Origin: Sporosarcina sp. D27 | GTDB taxonomy: Bacteria; Bacillota; Bacilli; Bacillales_A; Planococcaceae | Direction of reading: 5' to 3' | NCBI RefSeq assembly: GCF_000586555.1 | Contig: NZ_AZUC01000013.1 | Span: forward strand, 1 to 64,000 | Length of the DNA: 64,000 nucleotides | Part shown: piece after piece, positions 53,148 through 60,713 of the stretch | How positions within the stretch are numbered: the stretch's first letter is position 1 | Layout of the letters: every line of letters starts with the position of its first letter | Notes under the pieces: generated by a model | Told to the model about the DNA's origin: nothing | What the model saw: the letters and a program-made list of their open reading frames with translations, nothing else | Databases searched by the model: none | Position numbers and translations under genes: made by a program

Positions 53148-53399
53148 AACCCGCCCGTTTCCCGGGAGAACCCGATCGTTCTGCGTCCGAACCCGCCCGT
53201 TTCCCCTGAGAACCCGATCGTTGCGCGCCTGAACCCGCCCGTTTCCCCTGAGAACCCGATCGTTGCGCGTCCGAACCCGCCCGTTTCTCCTGGGAACCCG
53301 ATCGTTGCGCGCCCGAACCCGCTCGTTTCCCCTGAGAACCCGCTCGTTCTGCGTCCGAACTCGCCAGTTTTCATGAGGAACCCGCTCATTTCCGCGGCA
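53148..53399. repeat. Tandem array of twelve exact 21-bp units, alternating A/B types
   Basis: Units start at 53148 and every 21 bases to 53379, each beginning AAC(C/T)CG. Type A is AACCCGCCCGTTTCCCCTGAG and type B is AACCCGATCGTTGCGCGTCCG by consensus. They alternate for at least eight units, making a 42-bp higher-order repeat, and decay at the right edge. They lie between the ABC operon terminator and the YusW gene terminator. 53400-53571 contains no gene; a stray AACCCGCCCGAGAAACTGG copy lies at about 53526. The array is GC-rich compared with the genes. Confidence 0.93.
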
Positions 53400-53571
53400 A
53401 CCAACTTTCTTTAGTCCGAATCTAAGCTCGCGACCAATCCATCTCCTCCTAATTCAAAACCAAGCCTGATTGGTGTGCTCCGCTCCGCTGCGCGTTTAGG
53501 GAGGGGAAGTGGGCATTACCACTCCAACCCGCCCGAGAAACTGGATCCTTACCCAGAACCTGCTAAAACAA

Positions 53572-53595
53572 AAAAACCACCAAATCGGTGGTTTT
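53572..53595 (-). terminator. Terminator of the YusW-like gene (minus strand)
   Basis: AAAACCACC pairs with GGTGGTTTT around GATTT, with a long T run on the minus strand. Confidence 0.9.
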
Positions 53596-53602
53596 CAACT
53601 AC

Positions 53603-54073
53603 TTACTGTTTATCTTCAAATTCCAACTTTGTCCCATCGTCAAACTCGACATCCAGTTTAAACTTTGAATACAAGTCAATCTGGAAGTATTCTAAAATTT
53701 TCTCACGGGCTTCTTCACCAGACATTTCATGTTGAAGATTTAAGGCGATGAACATCTTATCCAGCTCATCCATCGCTTTGGCACCCTCTAAGTCGATGTT
53801 TGTCAAAGTGTTTTGGTACTCCGGATCGAAATTCTTCTCTACCTTATACTCCGCATCGATGGCGTCTTGGTTATCTACGTCGATCTCCAATTCGAATTTG
53901 TTGAAACCGTAGGCATCACCGTTATCACGGTCGCCGCCTTCTTTTGACTCATTCGTAACAATGTCTGCCTCTTCCCTATTGTCTTTGTTTGCGTCTTTCC
54001 CTGTATTACCGCACCCGCTGACGAATAGAACGCTCGCAAACACTACAGAGCCCATTGCTGCTAGCTTATTCAA
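53603..54073 (-). CDS. YusW-like domain lipoprotein
   Basis: A 156-residue secreted lipoprotein: signal MNKLAAMGSVVFASVLFVSGC with lipobox VSGC, an acidic low-complexity linker (about 25-50), then a YusW-type domain. It shows GFNKFELEIDVDNQDAIDAEY and, near the end, KFKLDVEFDDGTKLEFEDK. The function of the family is unknown. The start is TTG 54073 with AGAGG upstream. Confidence 0.8.
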   Translation of the reverse strand: MNKLAAMGSVVFASVLFVSGCGNTGKDANKDNREEADIVTNESKEGGDRDNGDAYGFNKFELEIDVDNQDAIDAEYKVEKNFDPEYQNTLTNIDLEGAKAMDELDKMFIALNLQHEMSGEEAREKILEYFQIDLYSKFKLDVEFDDGTKLEFEDKQ

Positions 54074-54165
54074 CTTCTCACGTCCTCTCTGAATAGTTCG
54101 ATTGCTTTGATACTACTGTACCTTTTTCCAAACGAATTTAAACGAAAGTGGGTGGGGAATTAGTT

Positions 54166-55185
54166 TTACCACTTAGCCTGAAACGCCTCACAAGAACCCA
54201 AAATGCGGCGAACTGCTAACCGTTCACCAGACTCCAATTGAACTTTTCCGCTGAAGTAGCCGAACATTTGAGTGAAATCCGCTTTTAATCCCCTTCGATG
54301 AGAACTCGCTTCGCGTTCGAAAAAAGGAGTGAAGGTCAAATCTACGCAATCTGTGAACTTAGTATGGATTGTCCAAGGGTCCATCATACGTTCAGGATTA
54401 AAGGAAAAAATCACATCTTCATGAATTTTAGTCATTGCACCGTCAACGAATACAGCGTTTTCGGTCAACCCTGTACCATCCGTCCACTTGCCACCGAAGT
54501 TCAATCCGATACGACGACCTCCTGAACGTTGTGAAGCCATTGCCCAATTCCATTCCGTCATTTTTGGCCAAACACCTCGTGTATAATTCAATACCGTAAA
54601 ACTATAATCCGGATTGAATTCATATCGTTTGTCTCCAATCTTTAAAAAGCCGGAAGTCGGTAGCGTATGATGCTTTGCGGTGAATTGAAAGGTATTCCGG
54701 TTTTTCGGAATGACAACATTCAATGACTGATCCTCTGAAGGGTGGCTAATATGGAGATCGGCATGCAGCGTTTCGTTGTCAAAATCAGGGATGGAAATAG
54801 ATAAGTGCGTATCCTCATTGGTATGGCTAGCATGTATTGAAAGGCGGTTATCTAAAAATTTACTATCTGTAAGTACGTCTTCAGGCATCTTTACATGACG
54901 TGCGAAGGGCAAGGCAATTCTTTTTTCAAAAAAACGTTCCGTCTCATAATCCAGGAAATAGACAAGACACACAGCACCGATGTCAAAATGAGCGATCGTC
55001 GCAGTGAACAAGACTTCTTCTCCATAGACGGTCCACGTATTCCACTTCTTCTTATTGGGGAACTGTCCTTTCAGATTACTTTGGACAATCGGCTTCTGAG
55101 CAAAGCCAACCGCTTCAGGATTTAATAATCCCTTGCTGTCACAAAGCAATACTGGAGAAGTCAGTTCGCGTTCTGCATGTTGCAT
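54166..55185 (-). CDS. DUF2804-family protein
   Basis: A 339-residue soluble protein with features of DUF2804. It begins ERELTSPVLLCDSKGLLNPEAVGFA, and contains NYTRGVWPKMTEWNWAMASQ and RRIGLNFGGKWTDGTGLTENAVFVDG. The conserved Trp/Gly-rich core may bind a lipid or carbohydrate; the function is not established. ATG 55185 follows AGGAGGAC. It is alone on its strand with no clear partner. Confidence 0.85.
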   Translation of the reverse strand: MQHAERELTSPVLLCDSKGLLNPEAVGFAQKPIVQSNLKGQFPNKKKWNTWTVYGEEVLFTATIAHFDIGAVCLVYFLDYETERFFEKRIALPFARHVKMPEDVLTDSKFLDNRLSIHASHTNEDTHLSISIPDFDNETLHADLHISHPSEDQSLNVVIPKNRNTFQFTAKHHTLPTSGFLKIGDKRYEFNPDYSFTVLNYTRGVWPKMTEWNWAMASQRSGGRRIGLNFGGKWTDGTGLTENAVFVDGAMTKIHEDVIFSFNPERMMDPWTIHTKFTDCVDLTFTPFFEREASSHRRGLKADFTQMFGYFSGKVQLESGERLAVRRILGSCEAFQAKW

Positions 55186-55308
55186 AAGCCGTCCTCCTAA
55201 ACATTGTCTTCTAACGCACTTGTTGCTATACTTTTAATTGTATCAGATTGAGGCAAAATTAGCGTTATTCAACAACGTCGATAACCAACAGATATTCCTA
55301 GAAGGAAC

Positions 55309-55380
55309 GGGGCATTAGTTCAGCGGGAGAATACTTCGCTGGCAGCGAAGGGGTCACCGGTTCGAATCCGGTATGCTCCA
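55309..55380 (+). tRNA. tRNA-Ala, anticodon GGC
   Basis: 72 bases fold as a full cloverleaf. The acceptor is GGGGCAT with ATGCTCC, including the G3-U70 wobble that identifies alanine tRNAs. The D arm is GTTC...GAAT, anticodon stem CTTCG/CGAAG, loop CTGGCAG (anticodon GGC), T arm with TTCGAAT, and discriminator A. The 3' CCA is not encoded. It is a solitary tRNA with its own terminator, not in an rRNA or tRNA cluster. Confidence 0.95.
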
Positions 55381-55388
55381 TAGTAATA

Positions 55389-55412
55389 GCGTCCGCTAAG
55401 CGGGCGTTTTTT
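55389..55412 (+). terminator. Intrinsic terminator after tRNA-Ala
   Basis: CGTCCGC pairs with GCGGGCG around TAA, followed by six T. Confidence 0.88.
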
Positions 55413-55474
55413 GTGTATAATTTTAAGGATGAAAACCAATTTTCCCACATAGAATAGGGGGAGGAGGCGAATCG

Positions 55475-55960
55475 ATGTATGACCGCGAAGCTGCAGTCTG
55501 GTATGCGGACAAATGGTGGGATGGGCGAAATCCTCAGTACCCTTCATTCGATGTCGATTGTACTAATTTCATTTCACAGTGCCTGCGTGCAGGCGGCGCA
55601 CCGATGCATGGCATTCCCGTACGAGATCGCGGTTGGTGGATTACGAATTCAAACTGGAGTTTTAGTTGGTCAGTAGCCCATTCGCTACGCTGGTACTTAG
55701 GAAGTTCAACAAGAGGACTGACTGCCTATCCAGTTCAATCGGCTGAAGAGTTGCAACTTGGCGATGTCATATTGTATGACTTTCAAGGAGATGGCCGCTT
55801 TGATCATTCAACGATTGTGACTGCTAAAGACGGCTCGTCACCACTCGTCAATGCTCATACCTACGATGTACAAAGAAGAAGTTGGGATTACAAAGATTCC
55901 TACGCCTATCGACCAAACGCCAAATACATTTTCTTCCGGATAAACGACGAATTTTCTTAA
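55475..55960 (+). CDS. Amidase-domain protein (PF12671-like, NlpC/P60-type fold)
   Basis: A 161-residue protein consisting of the amidase domain alone: [16 protein letters not shown], the catalytic-Cys motif [17 protein letters not shown], the His in [10 protein letters not shown] and a distal NAHTYD motif. It has no signal peptide, unlike spore or wall hydrolases of this family, so it may act in the mother cell or cytoplasm, or be released. It has a strong GGGGGAGGAGG ribosome site. Confidence 0.85.
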   Translation: MYDREAAVWYADKWWDGRNPQYPSFDVDCTNFISQCLRAGGAPMHGIPVRDRGWWITNSNWSFSWSVAHSLRWYLGSSTRGLTAYPVQSAEELQLGDVILYDFQGDGRFDHSTIVTAKDGSSPLVNAHTYDVQRRSWDYKDSYAYRPNAKYIFFRINDEFS

Positions 55961-56043
55961 CTAATAAATCATGAAGTAAATTAGAAACCAATTATTGAAA
56001 TGATGTATACTGAAGAATATCAATGACAAAAGGGGATACAACA

Positions 56044-56628
56044 ATGGATGAACAAGCACTATCAGTAAGAGATGCAATTATTTCGCGCCGCTCCATCAAG
56101 AGCTTTAACGGACAGCCGGTTGAACAAAGCGAAATTGACGATATCTTAGAAGATGCAATTTGGGCACCCAATCATGGAAACCGAAATCCATGGCGTTTCG
56201 TACTCGCTGCAGAAGACAACTACGAGCAATTTTTAGACGTCTTGCGCGAATTCGGTGTACCGAAATGGAAAGAGTTGTCGGATGAAACCCTTGAAAAACA
56301 AATGAGCAAATTCACTAGTGCAAGCGCAGCAATGTTTGTTATCGTTCCAGAAGATGCACGACAAAAACAACGTTTAGAAGACTTTGCAGCGGCAAGTACG
56401 ATGATACAAAATATTCAATTGCTCGCCTGGGATAAAGGGATTGGAACATGCTGGAAAACACCGGGATTCCTGGATGACCCTAAGTTTCGCGAAGCCTTAG
56501 GCGTTCAGCCTGGCGAACGCATCATTAGCATGCTTCAGTTTGGTCACTTTGATGAATTACCAAAAACAAAGCCACGTACGCCGGTTGAAGACATCGTCAC
56601 GTATTGGCAAGCTGAACCAACTGAATAA
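56044..56628 (+). CDS. Nitroreductase-family flavoprotein
   Basis: A 194-residue FMN-dependent NAD(P)H oxidoreductase: ISRRSIKSFNGQPVE at the N-terminus, APNHGNRNPWRFVL binding FMN, and IGTCWKTPGF near the C-terminal FMN site. It reduces nitro, quinone or similar acceptors. ATG 56044 with AAAGGGG is chosen over ATG 56023, which lacks an SD. Confidence 0.92.
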   Translation: MDEQALSVRDAIISRRSIKSFNGQPVEQSEIDDILEDAIWAPNHGNRNPWRFVLAAEDNYEQFLDVLREFGVPKWKELSDETLEKQMSKFTSASAAMFVIVPEDARQKQRLEDFAAASTMIQNIQLLAWDKGIGTCWKTPGFLDDPKFREALGVQPGERIISMLQFGHFDELPKTKPRTPVEDIVTYWQAEPTE

Positions 56629-56635
56629 TTGCGCG

Positions 56636-56666
56636 CCTCTTCCAGTTTGATGGAAGAGGTTTTTTG
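56636..56666 (+). terminator. Intrinsic terminator after the nitroreductase gene
   Basis: CCTCTTCCA pairs with TGGAAGAGG around GTTTGA, followed by six T. Confidence 0.92.
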
Positions 56667-56750
56667 TGTGGTTGGTCAAATCACTGAGACATCCGATGGG
56701 GCGAGACGGTTTAACATCTGCTTCACTTTATTCATCCCACCAAAAGGAAG

Positions 56751-56855
56751 AATCGGAAATATAATTGATGATATCGGCAACATGGCGCTTGAAATCAGCA
56801 TTATGGAGTAAAGAATCAGCACTATGAGACAAAGAATCGGCAACGAGACACAAAT
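56751..56855. repeat. Tandem array of five 21-bp units (AATCGGCA family)
   Basis: The motif ATC(G/A)G(C/A)A recurs at 56752, 56773, 56794, 56815 and 56836, exactly 21 bases apart. The best two units read AATCAGCATTATGGAGTAAAG and AATCAGCACTATGAGACAAAG. It sits in the convergent gap between the nitroreductase and dipeptidase genes. Confidence 0.75.
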
Positions 56856-56921
56856 CAAATTACGATAGTAGGTAAATGGAAGCCGAAATACCAATCATAC
56901 CCCCTTTACCCAACTAAAAAT

Positions 56922-56950
56922 CCCCCTATTGTGAACAATAGGGGGTAAAA
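56922..56950. terminator. Bidirectional terminator of the M20 peptidase gene
   Basis: CCCCCTATTG pairs perfectly with CAATAGGGGG around TGAA, with A/T runs on both sides. Confidence 0.9.
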
Positions 56951-56953
56951 ATC

Positions 56954-58351
56954 TTATTTTTTTAACTCATCTTTAGATAAGGCAGAAAGTTCTTGGTAAT
57001 AGTCACCAAGCACACGCAATCCCTTGTCGAAGTTCTCAAGTGTTAAGTGTTCGTTTGGTCCGTGTAAGTTCTCCGTTTCAAGACCGAAGCCCATAAGGAC
57101 AACTGGTAAACCGAGAATTTCATCGAAGTCGGCAACAATTGGAATCGATCCACCGCCGCGTGTGTACACAGTTGGCACATTGTATACTTTCTCGTAAGAA
57201 CGGCTTGCTGCAGTAAGTGCTGGATGGTCGAATGGTGTGATGAACGGACGTCCCTGGTCAAACGGTGTGACCGTCACTTTAACACCTTCAGGCTTATGCT
57301 TTTCAACATGTGCTTTCAATTTTTCAACGATTTCCGCTGGGTCTTGATCCGGAACAAGGCGGCATGTGATTTTTGCTCCTGCTTCTGCAGGCAACACGGT
57401 CTTGATACCTTCACCGCTGAAACCACCGAAAACGCCGTTCACTTCAAGAGTCGGGCGAGCAGAAGTACGCTCTAGGAACGAATAGCCTGGCTCTCCAAAC
57501 AGCTCAGAAGCACCGATTTCCTGTTTGAGCGCTTCTTCGTCGAAGTTGAGGTCTTTGTATGCTTGACGCTCCTCTTCGCTCAAATTACGAACGTTATCAT
57601 AGAATCCGTCAACTGCAATCGTTCCTTCTTGGTCATGGAATGACGCCAAAATTTCTGCAACTGCATGAATCGGGTTCTGGATACCGCCTCCATACACTCC
57701 GGAGTGCAAGTCGCTCTTAGCACCAAAGACATCGATTTGTACACCGCTCAATCCGCGAAGCGCATAACAAATTGCAGGTTGACCTGGAGCGTGAAGCGCT
57801 GTATCCGAAATGACAATCGTATCTGCAGCGAGCTTTTCTTTATGGTCTTTAATGAATGGAACCAGGTTCGGACTTCCAACTTCTTCTTCACCTTCAATGA
57901 TGAATTTCACGTTGATAGGAAGCTTACTATCTAACTTCATCAATGCTTCAACCGCCTTAACGTGCATGAACACTTGTCCTTTGTCGTCAGTAGACCCACG
58001 AGCGAACATTTTCTCGTCACGGATTTCTGGCTCGAATGGCGCACTTTCCCATAAGTGCAATGGGTCAACAGGTTGTACGTCGTAGTGGCCGTAAATGAGG
58101 ATCGTCGGTTGACCTTCTGCATGAAGCCAGTCAGCGTAAACGACCGGATGCCCAGCAGTAGGATCGATGGAGATGTTTTCAAGACCTGCTTCTTTGAACG
58201 AATTTGATAACCATTCTGCAGCTTTTTGCATATCAGCTTTGTGCTCAGATAGCGCACTAATGCTCGGGATACTCAAAAATTCCTTCAACTCATTCAGATG
58301 CGTGTCGCGATTCTTTTCAAAGTACTCATTCAATTGGTCAAGCGTTGCCAT
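56954..58351 (-). CDS. M20-family metallo-dipeptidase (CNDP/DapE-like)
   Basis: A 465-residue zinc dipeptidase of the M20/M25/M40 group. Metal-binding segments: YGHYDVQPVDP, RGSTDDKGQV, EGEEEVGSPN (catalytic Glu and ligand) and the dimerisation domain with DLHSGVYGG. The C-terminal His ligand lies in LHGPNEHLTLENF. It hydrolyses cytosolic dipeptides; the CNDP-like sequence argues against DapE function. ATG 58351 with AAAAGGGG on the minus strand is chosen. Confidence 0.93.
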   Translation of the reverse strand: MATLDQLNEYFEKNRDTHLNELKEFLSIPSISALSEHKADMQKAAEWLSNSFKEAGLENISIDPTAGHPVVYADWLHAEGQPTILIYGHYDVQPVDPLHLWESAPFEPEIRDEKMFARGSTDDKGQVFMHVKAVEALMKLDSKLPINVKFIIEGEEEVGSPNLVPFIKDHKEKLAADTIVISDTALHAPGQPAICYALRGLSGVQIDVFGAKSDLHSGVYGGGIQNPIHAVAEILASFHDQEGTIAVDGFYDNVRNLSEEERQAYKDLNFDEEALKQEIGASELFGEPGYSFLERTSARPTLEVNGVFGGFSGEGIKTVLPAEAGAKITCRLVPDQDPAEIVEKLKAHVEKHKPEGVKVTVTPFDQGRPFITPFDHPALTAASRSYEKVYNVPTVYTRGGGSIPIVADFDEILGLPVVLMGFGLETENLHGPNEHLTLENFDKGLRVLGDYYQELSALSKDELKK

Positions 58352-58490
58352 GAAATTACCCCTTTTCGTTTTCATTTGGATAAATGGGAGGTTGCAGCTG
58401 GAAAAGTCCTACTGAATCCCATCATTCGTTGACAGTGATTGAGTTAATCGCCCAAAAAGGTTGGGTCACTGTAACGATGCTGATTCCTTT

Positions 58491-58499
58491 AGTATAGCA
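58491..58499 (-). promoter_or_regulatory. Extended -10 promoter for the M20 peptidase gene
   Basis: On the minus strand TGCTATACT (rc of 58491-58499) is an extended -10. No good -35 was seen. It lies 140 bases before the gene. Confidence 0.45.
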
Positions 58500-58557
58500 G
58501 AATTGGAGCGGATTCGAAAAAGAGGAGACTTCTGAATCCTTTTCTTTCTGGTACTTA

Positions 58558-58566
58558 TGCTATACT
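58558..58566 (+). promoter_or_regulatory. Extended -10 promoter for the CNNM/CBS gene
   Basis: TGCTATACT (58558-58566) is identical to the element on the other strand about 60 bases away. The 338-base divergent gap (58352-58689) holds these promoters, an inverted repeat GGATTC/GAATCC (58509-58538) and the leader of the CBS gene; no other gene is seen. Confidence 0.5.
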
Positions 58567-58689
58567 ATTCCAACAGCTATGAAATCGGATTCAAATTATA
58601 GCCGTCTTAGGTTTGCAACCTCAACCCTTAGATATACGTCTATATATGCAAATCGAAACGAACCAGGAATTTTTCGGGAGGAATCGCTC

Positions 58690-59940
58690 TTGTTCATCGC
58701 ACTTGCTTTCTTTTTGGTGATGTCATTTTTCTTATCAGGAAGTGAAACTGCACTTACTGCCGCTAATCGGATGAAAATTCAAATGCGCGCAGAGCAAGGA
58801 GACCCAAAGGCAATTCGGCTCCGCGCCCTCGTTTCGAAACCAGATCGAATGATTACAGCAATCTTAATCGGTAATAACGTCGCAAACATTATGATGCCGA
58901 CGATTGTCACTATGATTGCTTATGACAAAGGATTAAATGTTGGTCTCATGACTGGAGTGTTAACCGTTATCCTAATTATTTTCGGAGAGGTATTACCGAA
59001 AACAATCGCCGCAACGTTTGCCGATAAATTGGCATACACCGTTGCTCCAGTCATCCGCGTTATTGTTAAACTACTAACGCCGCTCACGTACTTATTAGCG
59101 CTCTTTACTAATCTTTTCATCCGCATTCTATCAAAGGGTGCCGTGACGGAAGCAACTCTGACGAAAGAGGACTTACGCTCAATGGTCGACCTTGCTTCTA
59201 CTGAAGGAACGTTCCAACAAGAGGAATCGTTGCGGTTAAAAGGAGTCCTCGACTTTCCGGAAAAAGACGTATCAGACGTCATGGGAACCCACCGGACAGA
59301 CGTCGTTGCCCTGCCTCTCGATTCAAGCTATGAAGACGTTCGCAGTACGGTTCTCGAGTATTTCTATACAAGGTATCCGATCTATGAAGAAAGTATCGAT
59401 AAGATTATCGGTGTGTTCTATTCCAAGCGGTTAATCGAATGGTCGATCACACCGGAAGAACCGTTTGAAGATATGATTGACCATGATCCATTGTTTGTTG
59501 TCCAGACCGCGAGTGTCGAGAAAGTGTTTAAAATGATGCTGGCGCACAAGAAGCATATGGCGATTGTGTTGGATGAGTATGGAGGAACGCTTGGTATTGT
59601 AACTCATGAAGACATTATTGAAGAAATGATCGGGCAAGAAATTGAAGATGAAACCGACGAAGCAGAAGACGCAATGGTCTATGAACATACAGAGGATACA
59701 CTGGTTTGTCAGGGACGTCTTGAAATCGAAGAGGCGGTGAGCTTACTTGGAATCGACTTGCCGACTGAAAACGAAACAATCGGTGGATTCGCTTTCCAGG
59801 AGCTCGATCACGTTCCAGACACTGGCGAACGATTCACTTATGGACCATTGTTATTTGAAATCGAAGAGATGGACCGCAATCGGATCGTACGTCTTCGGAT
59901 CACTCGCCGTCCGGAAGAACTGATTGATGACGAATCCTAA
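58690..59940 (+). CDS. CNNM/HlyC-type membrane protein (DUF21, CBS pair, CorC_HlyC)
   Basis: A 416-residue protein. DUF21 with four TMs (SGSETALTAANRMKIQMRAE, then GNNVANIMMPTIVTM and FGEVLPKTIAATFADKLAY), a CBS pair (about 193-320, with MGTHRTDVVALP), and a C-terminal CorC_HlyC domain ending LRITRRPEEL. Relatives take part in Mg2+ or Co2+ efflux or homeostasis, as YhdP/YugS-type proteins do. TTG 58690 is chosen because GGGAGGAA lies just upstream and the protein then begins with the TM. The longer upstream frame covers the promoter leader. Confidence 0.9.
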   Translation: MFIALAFFLVMSFFLSGSETALTAANRMKIQMRAEQGDPKAIRLRALVSKPDRMITAILIGNNVANIMMPTIVTMIAYDKGLNVGLMTGVLTVILIIFGEVLPKTIAATFADKLAYTVAPVIRVIVKLLTPLTYLLALFTNLFIRILSKGAVTEATLTKEDLRSMVDLASTEGTFQQEESLRLKGVLDFPEKDVSDVMGTHRTDVVALPLDSSYEDVRSTVLEYFYTRYPIYEESIDKIIGVFYSKRLIEWSITPEEPFEDMIDHDPLFVVQTASVEKVFKMMLAHKKHMAIVLDEYGGTLGIVTHEDIIEEMIGQEIEDETDEAEDAMVYEHTEDTLVCQGRLEIEEAVSLLGIDLPTENETIGGFAFQELDHVPDTGERFTYGPLLFEIEEMDRNRIVRLRITRRPEELIDDES

Positions 59941-59999
59941 TATACAGCAACCTTACACGTTTGTAAGGTAACTGAAAGAAACTCCGATAGTTCAGCAGA

Positions 60000-60036
60000 G
60001 TGTTCTAGTGCATACTAAACGTAACAGCTAGAACAC
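60000..60036 (+). promoter_or_regulatory. Inverted repeat abutting the ECF sigma ribosome site
   Basis: GTGTTCTAG (60000-60008) and CTAGAACAC (60028-60036) are perfect 9-bp arms 19 bases apart; the second arm ends directly before the GGAGG SD (60037). A further palindrome CCTTACA/TGTAAGG lies at about 59951-59968. These may be an operator or a translation-control hairpin. Confidence 0.5.
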
Positions 60037-60050
60037 GGAGGCGTTATCGG

Positions 60051-60596
60051 ATGAAACCAACACTTAATGAATTACATGACGAATATGGCAGATACTTATA
60101 TCACTTATGTTTAAAATTGACACGGAATAAAGAAGAAGCTGAAGATCTCATGCAAGATGTTTGGGTTAAAGTAGTACGCACAAGCGATCGTATGGAAGGC
60201 GTAGATCGTATGAAAGCTTGGCTGACAACGATTTGCATGAATACGTTCAGAGATCGTTATCGTAAAGACGTACGTCGCAGTAAGTATGTCATGAACCAGC
60301 CGGATACTTTGGACATTCCTTTGCTCGATTTAGTGCCAAGTGGTAGTCCGCTACCAGGTGAAATCGTTGAGAGACAAGATCTTCGAGCTGCAGTTCAAAG
60401 TAAAATCAATGAGCTAGACGCGATATATAAGACAACGATTGAGTACTTCTATGTCAATCAATACTCCCTCATTGAAATTGCTGAAATGATGCAAGTATCT
60501 ATCGGTACGGTGAAATCCCGCCTGTTCCGTGCGAAAAAATATTTAAAAGAACTATTAACGCAAGATCAGTCTGTTAACGAACTTGTAATTGCGTAA
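60051..60596 (+). CDS. ECF-type RNA polymerase sigma factor
   Basis: A 181-residue sigma-70 family member. Region 2 is LYHLCLKLTRNKEEAEDLMQDVWVKV and region 4 is IEIAEMMQVSIGTVKSRLFRAKKYL. Region 2 resembles SigM/SigV/YlaC-type factors. No anti-sigma gene follows, as the next gene is a phospholipase D protein after a terminator. It must be controlled in another way or its anti-sigma lies elsewhere. Start ATG 60051 follows GGAGG. Confidence 0.92.
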   Translation: MKPTLNELHDEYGRYLYHLCLKLTRNKEEAEDLMQDVWVKVVRTSDRMEGVDRMKAWLTTICMNTFRDRYRKDVRRSKYVMNQPDTLDIPLLDLVPSGSPLPGEIVERQDLRAAVQSKINELDAIYKTTIEYFYVNQYSLIEIAEMMQVSIGTVKSRLFRAKKYLKELLTQDQSVNELVIA

Positions 60597-60609
60597 TGAT
60601 ATCGATTTT

Positions 60610-60641
60610 GGACTTCTCCTACTATAGGGGAAGTCTTTTTA
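60610..60641 (+). terminator. Intrinsic terminator after the sigma factor gene
   Basis: GACTTCTCC pairs with GGGGAAGTC around TACTATA, followed by TTTTT. Confidence 0.9.
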
Positions 60642-60713
60642 TATGGGTACAGAGTTTGTAAGATGCCTAGAAAGGGAATGTTACAGTAATGGTTTTGGAG
60701 TGGAGGCTAAGTC

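Noticed and set aside
53039..53404. Minus-strand 121-codon open frame over the 21-bp array
   Set aside because: It stays open only because 21 is a multiple of 3; the translation is just the repeat, has no ribosome site, and overlaps the ABC operon terminator.
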